Source: an uncultured bacterium
GTDB taxonomy: Bacteria > Verrucomicrobiota > Lentisphaeria > Victivallales > UBA1829
NCBI GenBank assembly: GCA_902780135.1
Contig: CACZEK010000016.1
Span: 62,001 to 126,000, forward strand
Direction of reading: 5' to 3'
Length of the DNA stretch: 64,000 nt
The notes under the pieces were generated by a model. It was not told where the DNA came from. It was given only the letters and a program-made list of their open reading frames with translations, and searched no databases. The position numbers and the translations under genes are program-made. Positions 29,978-38,644 of the stretch are shown here, in pieces (the first letter of the stretch is position 1; the number at the start of each line of letters is the position of its first letter).

Positions 29978-31837
29978 ATGCAGAACAGATCTTTTCTCAC
30001 ACCCGTCCTTCTTTTCCTCTGCCTCATCGTCCTGGCGATCATCGGCGCCGGGGTCGTAACCGCGATCGACCGCCAGAGATTCCAGACCGAAGCTCTCACG
30101 AAGGCTGTCGCCGACCTCTCCGAACGCATCGACCGGTTATCGGCGGACGGCTTTGCCGTCGCGTCCGGCGGCGGGGCAGGACTTTCCGGCGAGGCTCCGG
30201 CGGGCAACGCGGAGTTCTACGACAAAAACGCCGAGCAGGGCGGCCGCTTCATCGGCGCGATCACCTCGGACACCGGCAACATGAACATGATCATCAATAA
30301 CGACGCGACCGTGTCGGATTTCTGGGGGCTCACCTGCGACTCGCTCGCGGAACGGCATTTCAAGGACATCGACCGGTTCGTGCCGCGCATGGCGGAGTCC
30401 TGGACGCTCTCCGACGACAAGCTGACCTACCGAATCAAGCTCCGCAAGGGCATCCTGTGGCACGACTTCACCGATCCCGTGACCGGGAAGAAGTGGGAGA
30501 ACGTCGAGGTCACGGCGGAGGACTTCAAATTCTACGTGGACGTCATCAAGGACGAGACGGTGAACGCGGCGCCGATGCGGAGCTACCTCGCCGACCTGAA
30601 GCAGATCAACGTCATCAACGACTACGAATTCGAGGTCGTGTGGGAGCGCCCGTATATCCTCTCCGAGGAGATCACGCTCTCGCTCATGCCGCTTCCCCGG
30701 CATTTCTACCACGCCTACGAGGGGCCGTTCGACGGCGCGAAGTTCAACGACGACCACGTCCGCAACCGCATGATCGTCGGCTGCGGCCCGTACCAGCTCG
30801 ACAGCTGGGAGAAGGGCAAGCGCGTGGTGTTCAAGCGGTTCGAGAAATACTACGGCAAGCGCGTCGGCATCATGCCCGCGCTGAAGACCGTCGTCTACGA
30901 GCTGATCCAGCACCCGAACACACGGCTGCAGGCGCTCCGCTCCCAGACGCTCGACGCCGACAGCCTCACGACCGAACAGTGGGTCAACAACACCGATACC
31001 GCTGAGTTCCAGGAGGGCGGCTTCCTGCGGAAAATGCGCCTGCCGAGCATGTCCTATTCCTACATCGGGCTGAACCTCGCGAACCCGCTCTTCCAGGACC
31101 GGAACGTCCGCGTCGCGCTCAGCCATCTGGTCGACCGCAAGCGCATCATCCGCGACGTCTATTCCGACCTCGTGCGGCCCGTCTCCGGTCCGTTCTTCGT
31201 GGATTCCCGCGCGAACGACCCCACGGTCGAGCCGTACGACTTCGACGTCGAAAAGGCGAAGAAGATGCTCGCGGACGCCGGATGGAAGGACACCGACGGC
31301 GACGGCGTGCTGGACAAGGACGGCAAGCCGTTCGTCTTCACCGTGATCTACGCGAACTCCAGCACGACCGACCAGAAGCTCCTGCCGATCCTGAAGGAGG
31401 ACTTCGCGCGCGCCGGAGTCAAGCTCGAGATCCTCTCCCTCGAATGGTCCGTCATGCTCGAACGCATCGACAAGCGCCAGTTCGACGCCGTCCGCCTGGC
31501 GTGGCGCATGTCCGTCTCCAACGACCCGTACCAGCTGTGGCACTCCGACAACCTGAAGATCGAGGCGTCCAGCAATTTCATCTCGTTCGCGAACGAGGAG
31601 GCGGACCGCCTGATCATGGAGATCCGCACGTGCTTCGACCTCGACAGGCGCACGGAGCTTTACCATCAGTTCCACCGCCTCATCCACGAGGAGGAGCCGT
31701 ATCTTTTCCTCGTCTCCCCGTACGACCTCTTCGTCATCAACAAACGCTATCAGAACGTCGTGGAGTACCCGCTCGGAGTCTATCAGAACACCTTCTGGGT
31801 CCCGAAGGCGAAGCAGATGGCTGTGCCGGGTCTTTGA
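29978..31837 (+). CDS. Extracellular solute-binding protein, family 5 (OppA/DppA-like)
   Basis: 619 residues. An N-terminal membrane helix (about 6-28) replaces a clear signal peptidase site, followed by a short coiled stretch and the SBP_bac_5 fold (ISLMPLP-type LSLMPLPRHFYHAY; QALRSQTLDADSLTTEQWV; VRVALSHLVDRKRII). This family binds peptides or other oligomers for ABC import. No Opp/Dpp permease or ATPase gene is adjacent, so its partners are elsewhere. The tethered form suggests that it stays at the inner membrane. Confidence 0.88.
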   Translation: MQNRSFLTPVLLFLCLIVLAIIGAGVVTAIDRQRFQTEALTKAVADLSERIDRLSADGFAVASGGGAGLSGEAPAGNAEFYDKNAEQGGRFIGAITSDTGNMNMIINNDATVSDFWGLTCDSLAERHFKDIDRFVPRMAESWTLSDDKLTYRIKLRKGILWHDFTDPVTGKKWENVEVTAEDFKFYVDVIKDETVNAAPMRSYLADLKQINVINDYEFEVVWERPYILSEEITLSLMPLPRHFYHAYEGPFDGAKFNDDHVRNRMIVGCGPYQLDSWEKGKRVVFKRFEKYYGKRVGIMPALKTVVYELIQHPNTRLQALRSQTLDADSLTTEQWVNNTDTAEFQEGGFLRKMRLPSMSYSYIGLNLANPLFQDRNVRVALSHLVDRKRIIRDVYSDLVRPVSGPFFVDSRANDPTVEPYDFDVEKAKKMLADAGWKDTDGDGVLDKDGKPFVFTVIYANSSTTDQKLLPILKEDFARAGVKLEILSLEWSVMLERIDKRQFDAVRLAWRMSVSNDPYQLWHSDNLKIEASSNFISFANEEADRLIMEIRTCFDLDRRTELYHQFHRLIHEEEPYLFLVSPYDLFVINKRYQNVVEYPLGVYQNTFWVPKAKQMAVPGL

Positions 31838-31882
31838 TCTCTTTCCGTCGACAACAACTTTTTCATAAGGATGAACTTCAAT

Positions 31883-32695
31883 ATGTCTGTCAAAAAAACT
31901 GTCCGGCGCCCGTTTTCTCTGATCGAACTTCTGATCGTGATCGCCATCATCGTGATCCTGGCGGCGCTTGCGGTCCCCGCACTGCGTTCCGCGCGCGAAT
32001 CCGCCAAAAAAGCCGGCTGCATCAACAATGAAAAGAACATCGGTTTCTATATCCAGCAGTACGCCCTGAACAACACGCAGCATCTCAATGTGCTCCAGAG
32101 CTACAGCGACTGGTACCAGAAGCTCGTGATCGAAAACGGCGGCACCTACAAGGACATGAGCAAATCCCACGTCAAGGCGTCAAACCTCGACGCCAAGGGG
32201 CAGGGGATCGCGAAGGTCTTTAAATGCCCCTCCGACGTCACGAAAGGCACCGCCAGCTACGGACGCAACGACCCCAGCGGCGGCTGGACCATGTTCAAGG
32301 ACAAAAAGGACCCGAGGCTTGTCACCAGCCGCGTCAACGACGTCAGGACTCCGTCCGACCTCATCATCGTCGCCGACCGCTGGTCCGACAACCATACCCC
32401 CGGCGAAACGAAAAAAAACGACACCCGCCTTGGCGCATGGCCGAACGGTGGCGAATTCGACACCGTGAACGCGTTCAACCTGCGTTACGAACGCGCGGCG
32501 GGCGACTATGACGATTATGCGTCCCGCCACACCGGCACCGCGCCGATCCTTTACGTCGACAACCATGTGGTCGCCACGGACTACAAGCAGACGGTCAAGG
32601 GGTATACCGTGAAAGAGATCAACGACAACATGAACTGGACCGGGCGCGCCTACGGCAGCTGGTCCGACGATCCGGTGCTGAAGAAGAAAAATTGA
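31883..32695 (+). CDS. Type II secretion/type IV pilin-like pseudopilin 1
   Basis: 270 residues. The ATG chosen has AAGGA ten bases upstream; an earlier ATG at 31871 would overlap that site. The prepilin signature is [14 protein letters not shown] with the Glu5-equivalent glutamate, but the residue before the cleaved Phe is proline, not glycine. After the hydrophobic helix comes a globular beta domain with RHTGTAPILYVDN, a variant of the H-X9-DG motif with Asn for Gly. Such proteins are greatly expanded in Lentisphaerota and Planctomycetota; their roles are mostly unknown. It lies 45 bases after the solute-binding protein gene. Confidence 0.85.
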   Translation: MSVKKTVRRPFSLIELLIVIAIIVILAALAVPALRSARESAKKAGCINNEKNIGFYIQQYALNNTQHLNVLQSYSDWYQKLVIENGGTYKDMSKSHVKASNLDAKGQGIAKVFKCPSDVTKGTASYGRNDPSGGWTMFKDKKDPRLVTSRVNDVRTPSDLIIVADRWSDNHTPGETKKNDTRLGAWPNGGEFDTVNAFNLRYERAAGDYDDYASRHTGTAPILYVDNHVVATDYKQTVKGYTVKEINDNMNWTGRAYGSWSDDPVLKKKN

Positions 32696-32830
32696 GCGGG
32701 CGCGCCTGAAAAGCATGCCTGCGCCGTGCCGTCTTCCGTCCGGCGGCGTATCCGCGGACATTGCGCCGGCGCCGCCGGCGGGGCTCCGCCTGATTTTGAG
32801 CTCGTCCGAGCAAAAAATACTGTAGAGGGC

Positions 32831-32859
32831 TTGATTTTTCAGCTGTAAGGTATTATAGT
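32831..32859 (+). promoter_or_regulatory. Promoter for pseudopilin 2
   Basis: TTGATT, a 17-bp spacer and TATAGT. Confidence 0.7.
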
Positions 32860-32919
32860 ATATAATGTTTTTATCCCGTCTTACTTTTCGTGCACCGCAC
32901 GGTTGAAAGGATTTCATTC

Positions 32920-33768
32920 ATGAAAAGATCGTTTGTCCGTCGTTTTACCCTGATCGAACTCCTGATCGTGATCGCCATCATCGCGATCCTCGCCGCCATG
33001 CTTCTTCCCGCGCTGCGCTCCGCCAAGGAGACGGCGAAGAAGGCCCAGTGCCTCACCAACCAGAAGAACATCGGGCTGTATGTCCATCAGTACGCGCTGA
33101 CCCACAACCAGTCGATCTCGGTGGTCTCCTCCTGGCAGACCTGGTACCGCGACATGATCTCCTCCAACGGCGGATTCCAGGAGGGCAAGGGCGATTCCAA
33201 GACCTATCTGGACCCCGACATGAAAAAACGGAAAAGCTGCCTTACCACCGAAGGTCTCGCCATGACCCGCGTTTTCAAGTGCCCCGCCGACACCTCCGGA
33301 GGGACCGCCAGCTATGCCCGCAACGATCCGCAGAAGGGCGGGACCATGAGATGGAACGGCAGCAATCCCGAAGCGTCGCCGAAGGTCGTGAGCAGCCGCC
33401 TCAGCTCGTTCCGCGGGCCTTCCGATCTGATCCTGGTCGCGGACCGCTGGGACGAGACCCACATCCCCGGACAGTCCTGCAACGAAGGCAGCGGCGCCCG
33501 TGCCGCCGGTGAAAACGACACCACCAACGCGTTCCATCTCCGCCGCGACACCAGCGTCGGCGTCGAAGGCGACCGCAAGGCTTCTCCCCGCCACAAGGGC
33601 GAATCCCCGATCCTTTTCGTCGACGGCCACGTCTCGTCCAGGGATTATCTGCAGACGATCCCCAGGGAGTATTATCCGAGCGGCTCGAGCCTGGGCAAGC
33701 TGGATGAGCTGAAGTGGGTCGGCTACGCGGTCGGCAGCTGGACCGACGATCCGAACCACAAAAAGTAA
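32920..33768 (+). CDS. Type II secretion/type IV pilin-like pseudopilin 2
   Basis: 282 residues, with AAAGGA nine bases before the ATG. The signature is [14 protein letters not shown], with arginine before the Phe. The globular domain shares [21 protein letters not shown] and ATSYAR-like blocks with its two neighbours, and a full H-X9-DG ([15 protein letters not shown]). It is clearly a paralogue of pseudopilins 1 and 3, with its own promoter. Confidence 0.87.
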   Translation: MKRSFVRRFTLIELLIVIAIIAILAAMLLPALRSAKETAKKAQCLTNQKNIGLYVHQYALTHNQSISVVSSWQTWYRDMISSNGGFQEGKGDSKTYLDPDMKKRKSCLTTEGLAMTRVFKCPADTSGGTASYARNDPQKGGTMRWNGSNPEASPKVVSSRLSSFRGPSDLILVADRWDETHIPGQSCNEGSGARAAGENDTTNAFHLRRDTSVGVEGDRKASPRHKGESPILFVDGHVSSRDYLQTIPREYYPSGSSLGKLDELKWVGYAVGSWTDDPNHKK

Positions 33769-33906
33769 GATCCGCGATCCTGAGGGGGGAACGGGATGCC
33801 GTACCGGACAAGGCTCCGGCCGTGGCGCGGCCGGGGCGTCGCGCCGGTCCCCTTCGGCAAATGGAAAAAAACAGCCGGAATTTTCCAGAAAACGGAGAAT
33901 TCCGGT

Positions 33907-33934
33907 TTGCTTTTTTTGGGAAACATGGTATAGT
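33907..33934 (+). promoter_or_regulatory. Promoter for pseudopilin 3
   Basis: TTGCTT, a 16-bp spacer and TATAGT. Confidence 0.65.
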
Positions 33935-34003
33935 GAAGGAAACGAAACTATTTTTAAGCAAGATTCCGTTTTGATTAACGCCCCGGTCAGAAAGGATTCT
34001 CCC

Positions 34004-34858
34004 ATGAATCATCAACATCCCCGCTTCCGCTTCTTTTCCCTGATCGAACTCCTGATCGTGATCGCCATCATCGGCATCCTCGCCGCCCTCACGTTCCCCG
34101 CCCTGCGCTCCACCAGAGAGACGGCGAGAAAGGCGCAGTGCCTCGGCAACCAGAAGAACATCAGCGTCTACATCCAGCAGTACGCGGTCAACAACAACCG
34201 GTCGATGAAGGTGATCTCCAACTGGAGCACCTGGTACCGCGACCTGATTGCGGCCAACGGCGGATTCAAAAACGACTCCGTCCCGAGCAGCGGCTACATG
34301 AAGCCCGCCAATTACGACAAGTACCTGAACCAGACCGGGCTTGCCATGGTGAAGGTCTTCAAGTGCCCCAGCGACTCGTCCCCTGGCGCGACCGCCAGCT
34401 ACGGCCGCAACAACCCCACCAAGGGCGGCACGATGAAATACAAGGACGGCTCCAACGGCAGCGAGGGCGACGCCCTGGTCGATCCGCGCCTCGTGAACAG
34501 CCGCGTCAGCGACCCGCAGAAGCCGTCCGACCTGATCCTGATCACGGACCACTGGGGCAAGAACCACCAGCCGGGCGAGTCCTGCAACACCGAGGAATAC
34601 GATACCGTCAACGTGTACCACCTGCGCATCCGCGAAGGCGATACCTCCATCGGCGAACTCGGCACCGTCCGCGACGACACCTCCCGCCACAAAGGCGCTC
34701 CGCCGATCCTCTATGTCGACGGTCATATCACGGCGACCGACTGGAAGTCCACCATCCCGACCCGGTTCCACGACCTCACCACCTCTTACAACAAGGGCCT
34801 CGGCTGGCAGGGGCGCGCCGTCGGCAGCTGGTCCGACGCGACCTGCGTGAAGAAATAA
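34004..34858 (+). CDS. Type II secretion/type IV pilin-like pseudopilin 3
   Basis: 284 residues, with AAAGGA before the ATG. The signature is [14 protein letters not shown], with phenylalanine before the cleaved Phe. The blocks NQKNISVYIQQYAVNNN, WYRDLIAANGGF and RHKGAPPILYVDGH align with the other two. A 192-bp palindromic repeat array starts directly after the stop codon. Confidence 0.87.
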   Translation: MNHQHPRFRFFSLIELLIVIAIIGILAALTFPALRSTRETARKAQCLGNQKNISVYIQQYAVNNNRSMKVISNWSTWYRDLIAANGGFKNDSVPSSGYMKPANYDKYLNQTGLAMVKVFKCPSDSSPGATASYGRNNPTKGGTMKYKDGSNGSEGDALVDPRLVNSRVSDPQKPSDLILITDHWGKNHQPGESCNTEEYDTVNVYHLRIREGDTSIGELGTVRDDTSRHKGAPPILYVDGHITATDWKSTIPTRFHDLTTSYNKGLGWQGRAVGSWSDATCVKK

Positions 34859-35050
34859 GGAGGCTGCGCCTCCACTGCGGCAGTGCGCTCAGCTTCGCTT
34901 GCGCACGGGAGGCTGCGCCTCCACTGCGGCAGTGCGCTCAGCTTCGCTTGCGCACAGGCGACTGCGCCTCCACTGCAGCAGTGCCCGGCTTCGCTTGCGC
35001 ACGGGATTCTGCGCCTCCACTGCGGCAGTGTCCGGCTCCGCTCGGGCACG
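34859..35050 (+). repeat. Four tandem 47-49-bp palindrome-rich repeats
   Basis: Units: 34859-34907, 34908-34956 (both 49 bp, one base different), 34957-35003 and 35004-35050 (47 bp, diverged). Each unit holds up to three short inverted repeats: GGAGGC/GCCTCC, CACTGCGGCAGTG, and GTGCG/CGCAC arms around TTCGC. No T-run follows. The array lies between pseudopilin 3 and the convergent GH43 gene. Confidence 0.9.
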
Positions 35051-35076
35051 AAGATGTTCCTCTGCTTTTTCGCCTC

Positions 35077-35116
35077 AAAAAATGTTTGAGCCGCCCGGCG
35101 ATGAACCGGACGGCTC
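35077..35116 (-). terminator. Terminator of the GH43 gene
   Basis: On the minus strand a stem GAGCCGTCCGG/CCGGGCGGCTC (one G-T pair) is followed by AAACATTTTTT. Confidence 0.8.
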
Positions 35117-35147
35117 TTCTGCTGTCTGGATAACGTGAAGCCTCAGG

Positions 35148-36872
35148 TTATTTTGCCTGTGCCTCGGTTTTGGGCGGGATGCGCTGCCCCCAGACGGCGA
35201 TTCCCTTGTCGGTGAGTCCGGTGAAGAACACGGTCTGGCATTTCCTGTCCTGGTCCCAGCCGTAGGCGCAGAAGCCCTTCGCCTTCACGCCGCCGGGGAG
35301 TTCCACGGACATGGAAATGCCGTTGTCAAACCCGACATAGCCTCCATTCAGGCCGTCCGCGATCACTGAAATCGAATTCTCGTAAGTGATCTCCCACTTG
35401 CCGCCGCCCTCGATGGTTCCGTCTGCCGGGATCGGGGATGCCGATCCCGCTTTGAGCGTGCAGATCGTCGATTCGTCGATGCGGCGGTTCGTGGTGTCGT
35501 CCGTGACGCTGAAGACGATGAAGTCCCACTGCGCGGATTCGCCGGAGTTCAGGATGCCGTCTTTTTCGACGATGTTTTTGCCCATGAACCCGCTTCTGAT
35601 CTTCAGATCTTCGCCGCCATAGATGCAGGGCGAGAGCAGGGGCCAGCCGTCTTCCGACCAGAAGACGCGCCGCAGGCCGAGGAACGATCCCGGCACGCCC
35701 TGCCACTTGCAGTTGCTGCCGAAGAAGAGATCGCTGTAATTGCTCTTCGCATTTCGGAAGAGCGTGGTGTGACCGGTGCCGACCCAGCCCGTTCCGGTCG
35801 ATTTCCAGCGGTACGGCCCGATGAGCTTGGTCCCGTTCACTTCCTCGGGCCCCTGTTTCTCCTGATTGTACACGAGCGGGCGTCCGAGATAGTCGAGGTA
35901 GGGGCCCTCGATGTTCTTCGAACGCCCGACGCGCACATGGTAGGTCCAGTCCAGACGGTCGTAGGAGACGAAGAGGTAGTAGTAGCGTTTTTTAGGATAG
36001 TAGACGATGCTCGCGCCCTCGATGCCGTAGGCGGTGAACTTCTCGCCCTTCACGCCGGTGGTCGGGTTGCCCTGGAATCCGTCCTGCTCGTAGACTTTTT
36101 CGTAGCCGCGGCAGGCGATGACTTTGCCGTGCGTACCGGGGCGGAGCAGTTTCGAGGGGTCCTTCGGGTCCAGCTCCACGATGGCGATGCCGCCGAAGAA
36201 CGAGCCGTAGATCATCCAAAGGCGGCCGGTCTGGTCCCAGAAGACCGTCGGGTCGATGGCGTTGAACTGCTTGCCGTCGCCGGTGCGCGTGTGGATGAGC
36301 TGGCCGCAGTCCTCCCACCCGGCGTCGAGCGTCTTGCTCTTCGCGCAGCCGATGAACGAATTGCGCGTGCCGTAGGCGGAGCAGGAGTAGTAGAGATAAT
36401 AGGTCTGGTCCGCGCCGTTGTAGCAGATGCAAGGCGCCCAGAACGGCTGGTTTGTGCCGAGGCGGTAGTTGTTCGCGCCGGGCGCGCGTTCCGCCAGGAA
36501 CTCGTACTCGCCCTTGTCGTCGATCTTCACGGAGTTGAACTCGTAGCTCCAGCCGCGCGGCCCGAAGTTCAGGATCTTCGGCGCGTTCTCTCGCGTGAAG
36601 ACCTTCCCGGCGTCCTTCCAGTTCACCAGATCGTCCGACCGCCAGATCGTGATGCCCTGTCCGCGGACGTCCGTGCCGACCCCGAAAAAGTGTTCCTTTC
36701 CGTCGGAGCCGAGCCCGAAGATCACTTCCTCGTCGTGCGAGGGGCCGAGCATCCCGGCGGTGCGGGGGGCGTCCCTGTTCACCTTGAACTCGAGGACGGG
36801 CTCCGCGGCGAGCGCGGAAACGAGCGTGGCGGCGGCGAGGAAAACGGCTGGCAAAACGGGTTTGGGACGCAT
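35148..36872 (-). CDS. Secreted GH43 family arabinanase/arabinofuranosidase
   Basis: 574 residues with a cleavable signal peptide (about 1-23). The five-bladed propeller of GH43 shows the general acid/base region: SHDEEVIFG (Asp base), FNAIDPTVFWDQ with the pKa-modulating Asp, and GIEGASIVYY with the acid Glu. NAIDP and YGSFFGGIAIVELD are typical of endo-1,5-alpha-arabinanases. A C-terminal beta-sandwich follows. It is divergent from a YtfQRT-like sugar importer, which suggests release and uptake of arabinofuranose-containing glycans. Confidence 0.87.
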   Translation of the reverse strand: MRPKPVLPAVFLAAATLVSALAAEPVLEFKVNRDAPRTAGMLGPSHDEEVIFGLGSDGKEHFFGVGTDVRGQGITIWRSDDLVNWKDAGKVFTRENAPKILNFGPRGWSYEFNSVKIDDKGEYEFLAERAPGANNYRLGTNQPFWAPCICYNGADQTYYLYYSCSAYGTRNSFIGCAKSKTLDAGWEDCGQLIHTRTGDGKQFNAIDPTVFWDQTGRLWMIYGSFFGGIAIVELDPKDPSKLLRPGTHGKVIACRGYEKVYEQDGFQGNPTTGVKGEKFTAYGIEGASIVYYPKKRYYYLFVSYDRLDWTYHVRVGRSKNIEGPYLDYLGRPLVYNQEKQGPEEVNGTKLIGPYRWKSTGTGWVGTGHTTLFRNAKSNYSDLFFGSNCKWQGVPGSFLGLRRVFWSEDGWPLLSPCIYGGEDLKIRSGFMGKNIVEKDGILNSGESAQWDFIVFSVTDDTTNRRIDESTICTLKAGSASPIPADGTIEGGGKWEITYENSISVIADGLNGGYVGFDNGISMSVELPGGVKAKGFCAYGWDQDRKCQTVFFTGLTDKGIAVWGQRIPPKTEAQAK

Positions 36873-36957
36873 GGCGGAAACCTTTCTCTTTGCGAAGGAT
36901 GGCGAGATCCCGTTGATTGGTTTTTATACACTATTTGTTCAGGATTTTGTTCAGGAT

Positions 36958-36986
36958 AATATACTTTCGCACGACGCAAAAGTCAA
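36958..36986 (-). promoter_or_regulatory. Promoter for the GH43 gene
   Basis: On the minus strand TTGACT, a 17-bp spacer and TATATT. Confidence 0.75.
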
Positions 36987-37010
36987 GGGGAAAAAAGACG
37001 GCTGGAAAAT

Positions 37011-37030
37011 ATTTGAAATTCGAAACAAAT
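37011..37030. promoter_or_regulatory. Possible operator between divergent sugar genes
   Basis: ATTTG and CAAAT arms enclose ten bases, midway between the two divergent promoters. This is a weak inverted repeat; no regulator gene is adjacent. Confidence 0.25.
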
Positions 37031-37056
37031 AATTGCGGAAAAATGCTTTTTTCTTA

Positions 37057-37084
37057 TTGAAAAATGCCGAATCTGTGCTATCTT
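37057..37084 (+). promoter_or_regulatory. Promoter for the sugar ABC operon
   Basis: TTGAAA, a 16-bp spacer and TATCTT with extended -10 TGC. Confidence 0.6.
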
Positions 37085-37137
37085 GTTTAGAATATTATTT
37101 TTTTAAATGCTCACACCCACCCAGATAGGACAAACGG

Positions 37138-38631
37138 ATGGATTTACTGCAAACCAAAGGCATTGAGAAACAATTCCTCGGTGTCAAGGCTCTCAAGGGC
37201 GTCGATTTCTCGGTGAAAGCCGGGGAGATCCATGCGCTCATGGGAGAGAACGGCGCGGGAAAGAGCACGCTCATCAAGATCATCACGGGCGTTTACCCCG
37301 CATCCGCCGGTTCGGTCTATTTCAACGGGAAGGAATGCAAGTTCCGTTCCCCGCTGGACGCCGAACACGCCGGCATCAGCACCGTGTATCAGGAAGTGAA
37401 CCTGCTGCCCGACCTGTCGGTCGCCGAAAACATCTGCATCGGCCGCGAACCCCGGACGAAGCTCGGGCTCATCGACAAGAAGGAAAGCAAGGTCCAGGCG
37501 CGCAAGGCGCTCGCCCGGCTCGACATCGACATCAACGTCGGCGAAAACCTTTCCAGTTACTCCATCGCGATCCAGCAGCTCGTAGCGATCGCCCGCGCAC
37601 TGGACGTGGACTGCAAGCTGCTGATCCTCGACGAACCGACCTCCAGCCTCGACGAGAACGAGGTGAAGGAACTCTTCAAGGTCATGAAGAAGCTCCGCGA
37701 GGAAGGCATGGCGATCATCTTCATCACGCACTTCCTCGACCAGGTCTACGAGGTCAGCGACCGCATCACCATCCTGCGCGACGGCCAGCTGGTCGGCTCC
37801 TACGACGCGAAGGACCTCCCGCGCATCGAAATGGTCGCGAAGATGATCGGCAAGACCCCGGACGAGATCAACCAGATGCAGGCGGGCATCGTGAAGAACA
37901 CCAAGTTCGGCGACACCGTCTACGAGGCGAAGGGCATCGGCAGGGTCGGCACCGTCAGCCCGGTCGACGTCAGCGTCCGCGCGGGCGAACAGCTCGGCCT
38001 CGCGGGCCTGCTCGGGTCCGGGCGCTCCGAGATCGCGCAGATCATTTTCGGCGTCGATCCGCACGACTCCGGCACGATGACCATGTGCGGCAAGTCCGTC
38101 AATTTCAACTCCCCGCAGAAGGCGGTGAAGGCGAAAGTCGCCCTGATCGCCGAGGACCGCAAGGTCACGGGCATCATCCCCGACCTCACCATCCGCGAAA
38201 ACATCATGCTCGCGCTCCAGGCGTCGAAAGGCATCTGGAAGACCATGACGCTGAAGCAGCAGGAGGAGATGGCGGAGAAGTACATCAAGCTGCTGCGCAT
38301 CAAGACGCCGAGCGGCGAACAGCTCATCAAGCACCTGAGCGGCGGCAACCAGCAGAAAGTCCTGATCGCCCGCTGGCTCGCCACCAACCCGAAGCTGCTG
38401 ATCCTCGACGAGCCCACGCGCGGCATCGACGTCGGCGCGAAGGCGGAGATCGAAGCCCTGACGCAGCAGCTCTGCGGCGAAGGCATGGCGGTCATCTTCA
38501 TCAGCTCCGAACTCGAGGAAGTGGTGCGCGACTGCGACCGCGTGATCGTGCTCCGCGACCGCAAGAAAGTCGGCGAGATCGCGGGTTCCGACATCTCCCT
38601 CAAAAACGTCATGAAACTCATCGCAGGTTAA
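37138..38631 (+). CDS. ytfR: Sugar ABC importer ATPase (YtfR/RbsA type)
   Basis: 497 residues with two tandem ABC domains, as in RbsA, XylG and YtfR. Domain 1 has GENGAGKSTL and Walker B LLILDEPTSSLD, but its signature is degenerate (SSYSIAIQQ). Domain 2 has an altered P-loop (LLGSGRSEI), signature HLSGGNQQK and LLILDEPTRGID. That asymmetry is normal for the family. It energises import through the two following permeases. The symbol reflects resemblance of the whole operon to the galactofuranose importer. Confidence 0.85.
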   Translation: MDLLQTKGIEKQFLGVKALKGVDFSVKAGEIHALMGENGAGKSTLIKIITGVYPASAGSVYFNGKECKFRSPLDAEHAGISTVYQEVNLLPDLSVAENICIGREPRTKLGLIDKKESKVQARKALARLDIDINVGENLSSYSIAIQQLVAIARALDVDCKLLILDEPTSSLDENEVKELFKVMKKLREEGMAIIFITHFLDQVYEVSDRITILRDGQLVGSYDAKDLPRIEMVAKMIGKTPDEINQMQAGIVKNTKFGDTVYEAKGIGRVGTVSPVDVSVRAGEQLGLAGLLGSGRSEIAQIIFGVDPHDSGTMTMCGKSVNFNSPQKAVKAKVALIAEDRKVTGIIPDLTIRENIMLALQASKGIWKTMTLKQQEEMAEKYIKLLRIKTPSGEQLIKHLSGGNQQKVLIARWLATNPKLLILDEPTRGIDVGAKAEIEALTQQLCGEGMAVIFISSELEEVVRDCDRVIVLRDRKKVGEIAGSDISLKNVMKLIAG

Positions 38632-38644
38632 GGGGCCGGACGCC

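Noticed and set aside
31871..31882. Upstream ATG as start of pseudopilin 1
   Set aside because: This ATG overlaps the AAGGA ribosome binding site that is well spaced for the ATG at 31883.
34859..35050. CRISPR-like array
   Set aside because: The units are contiguous, with no unique spacers, and no cas genes are near.
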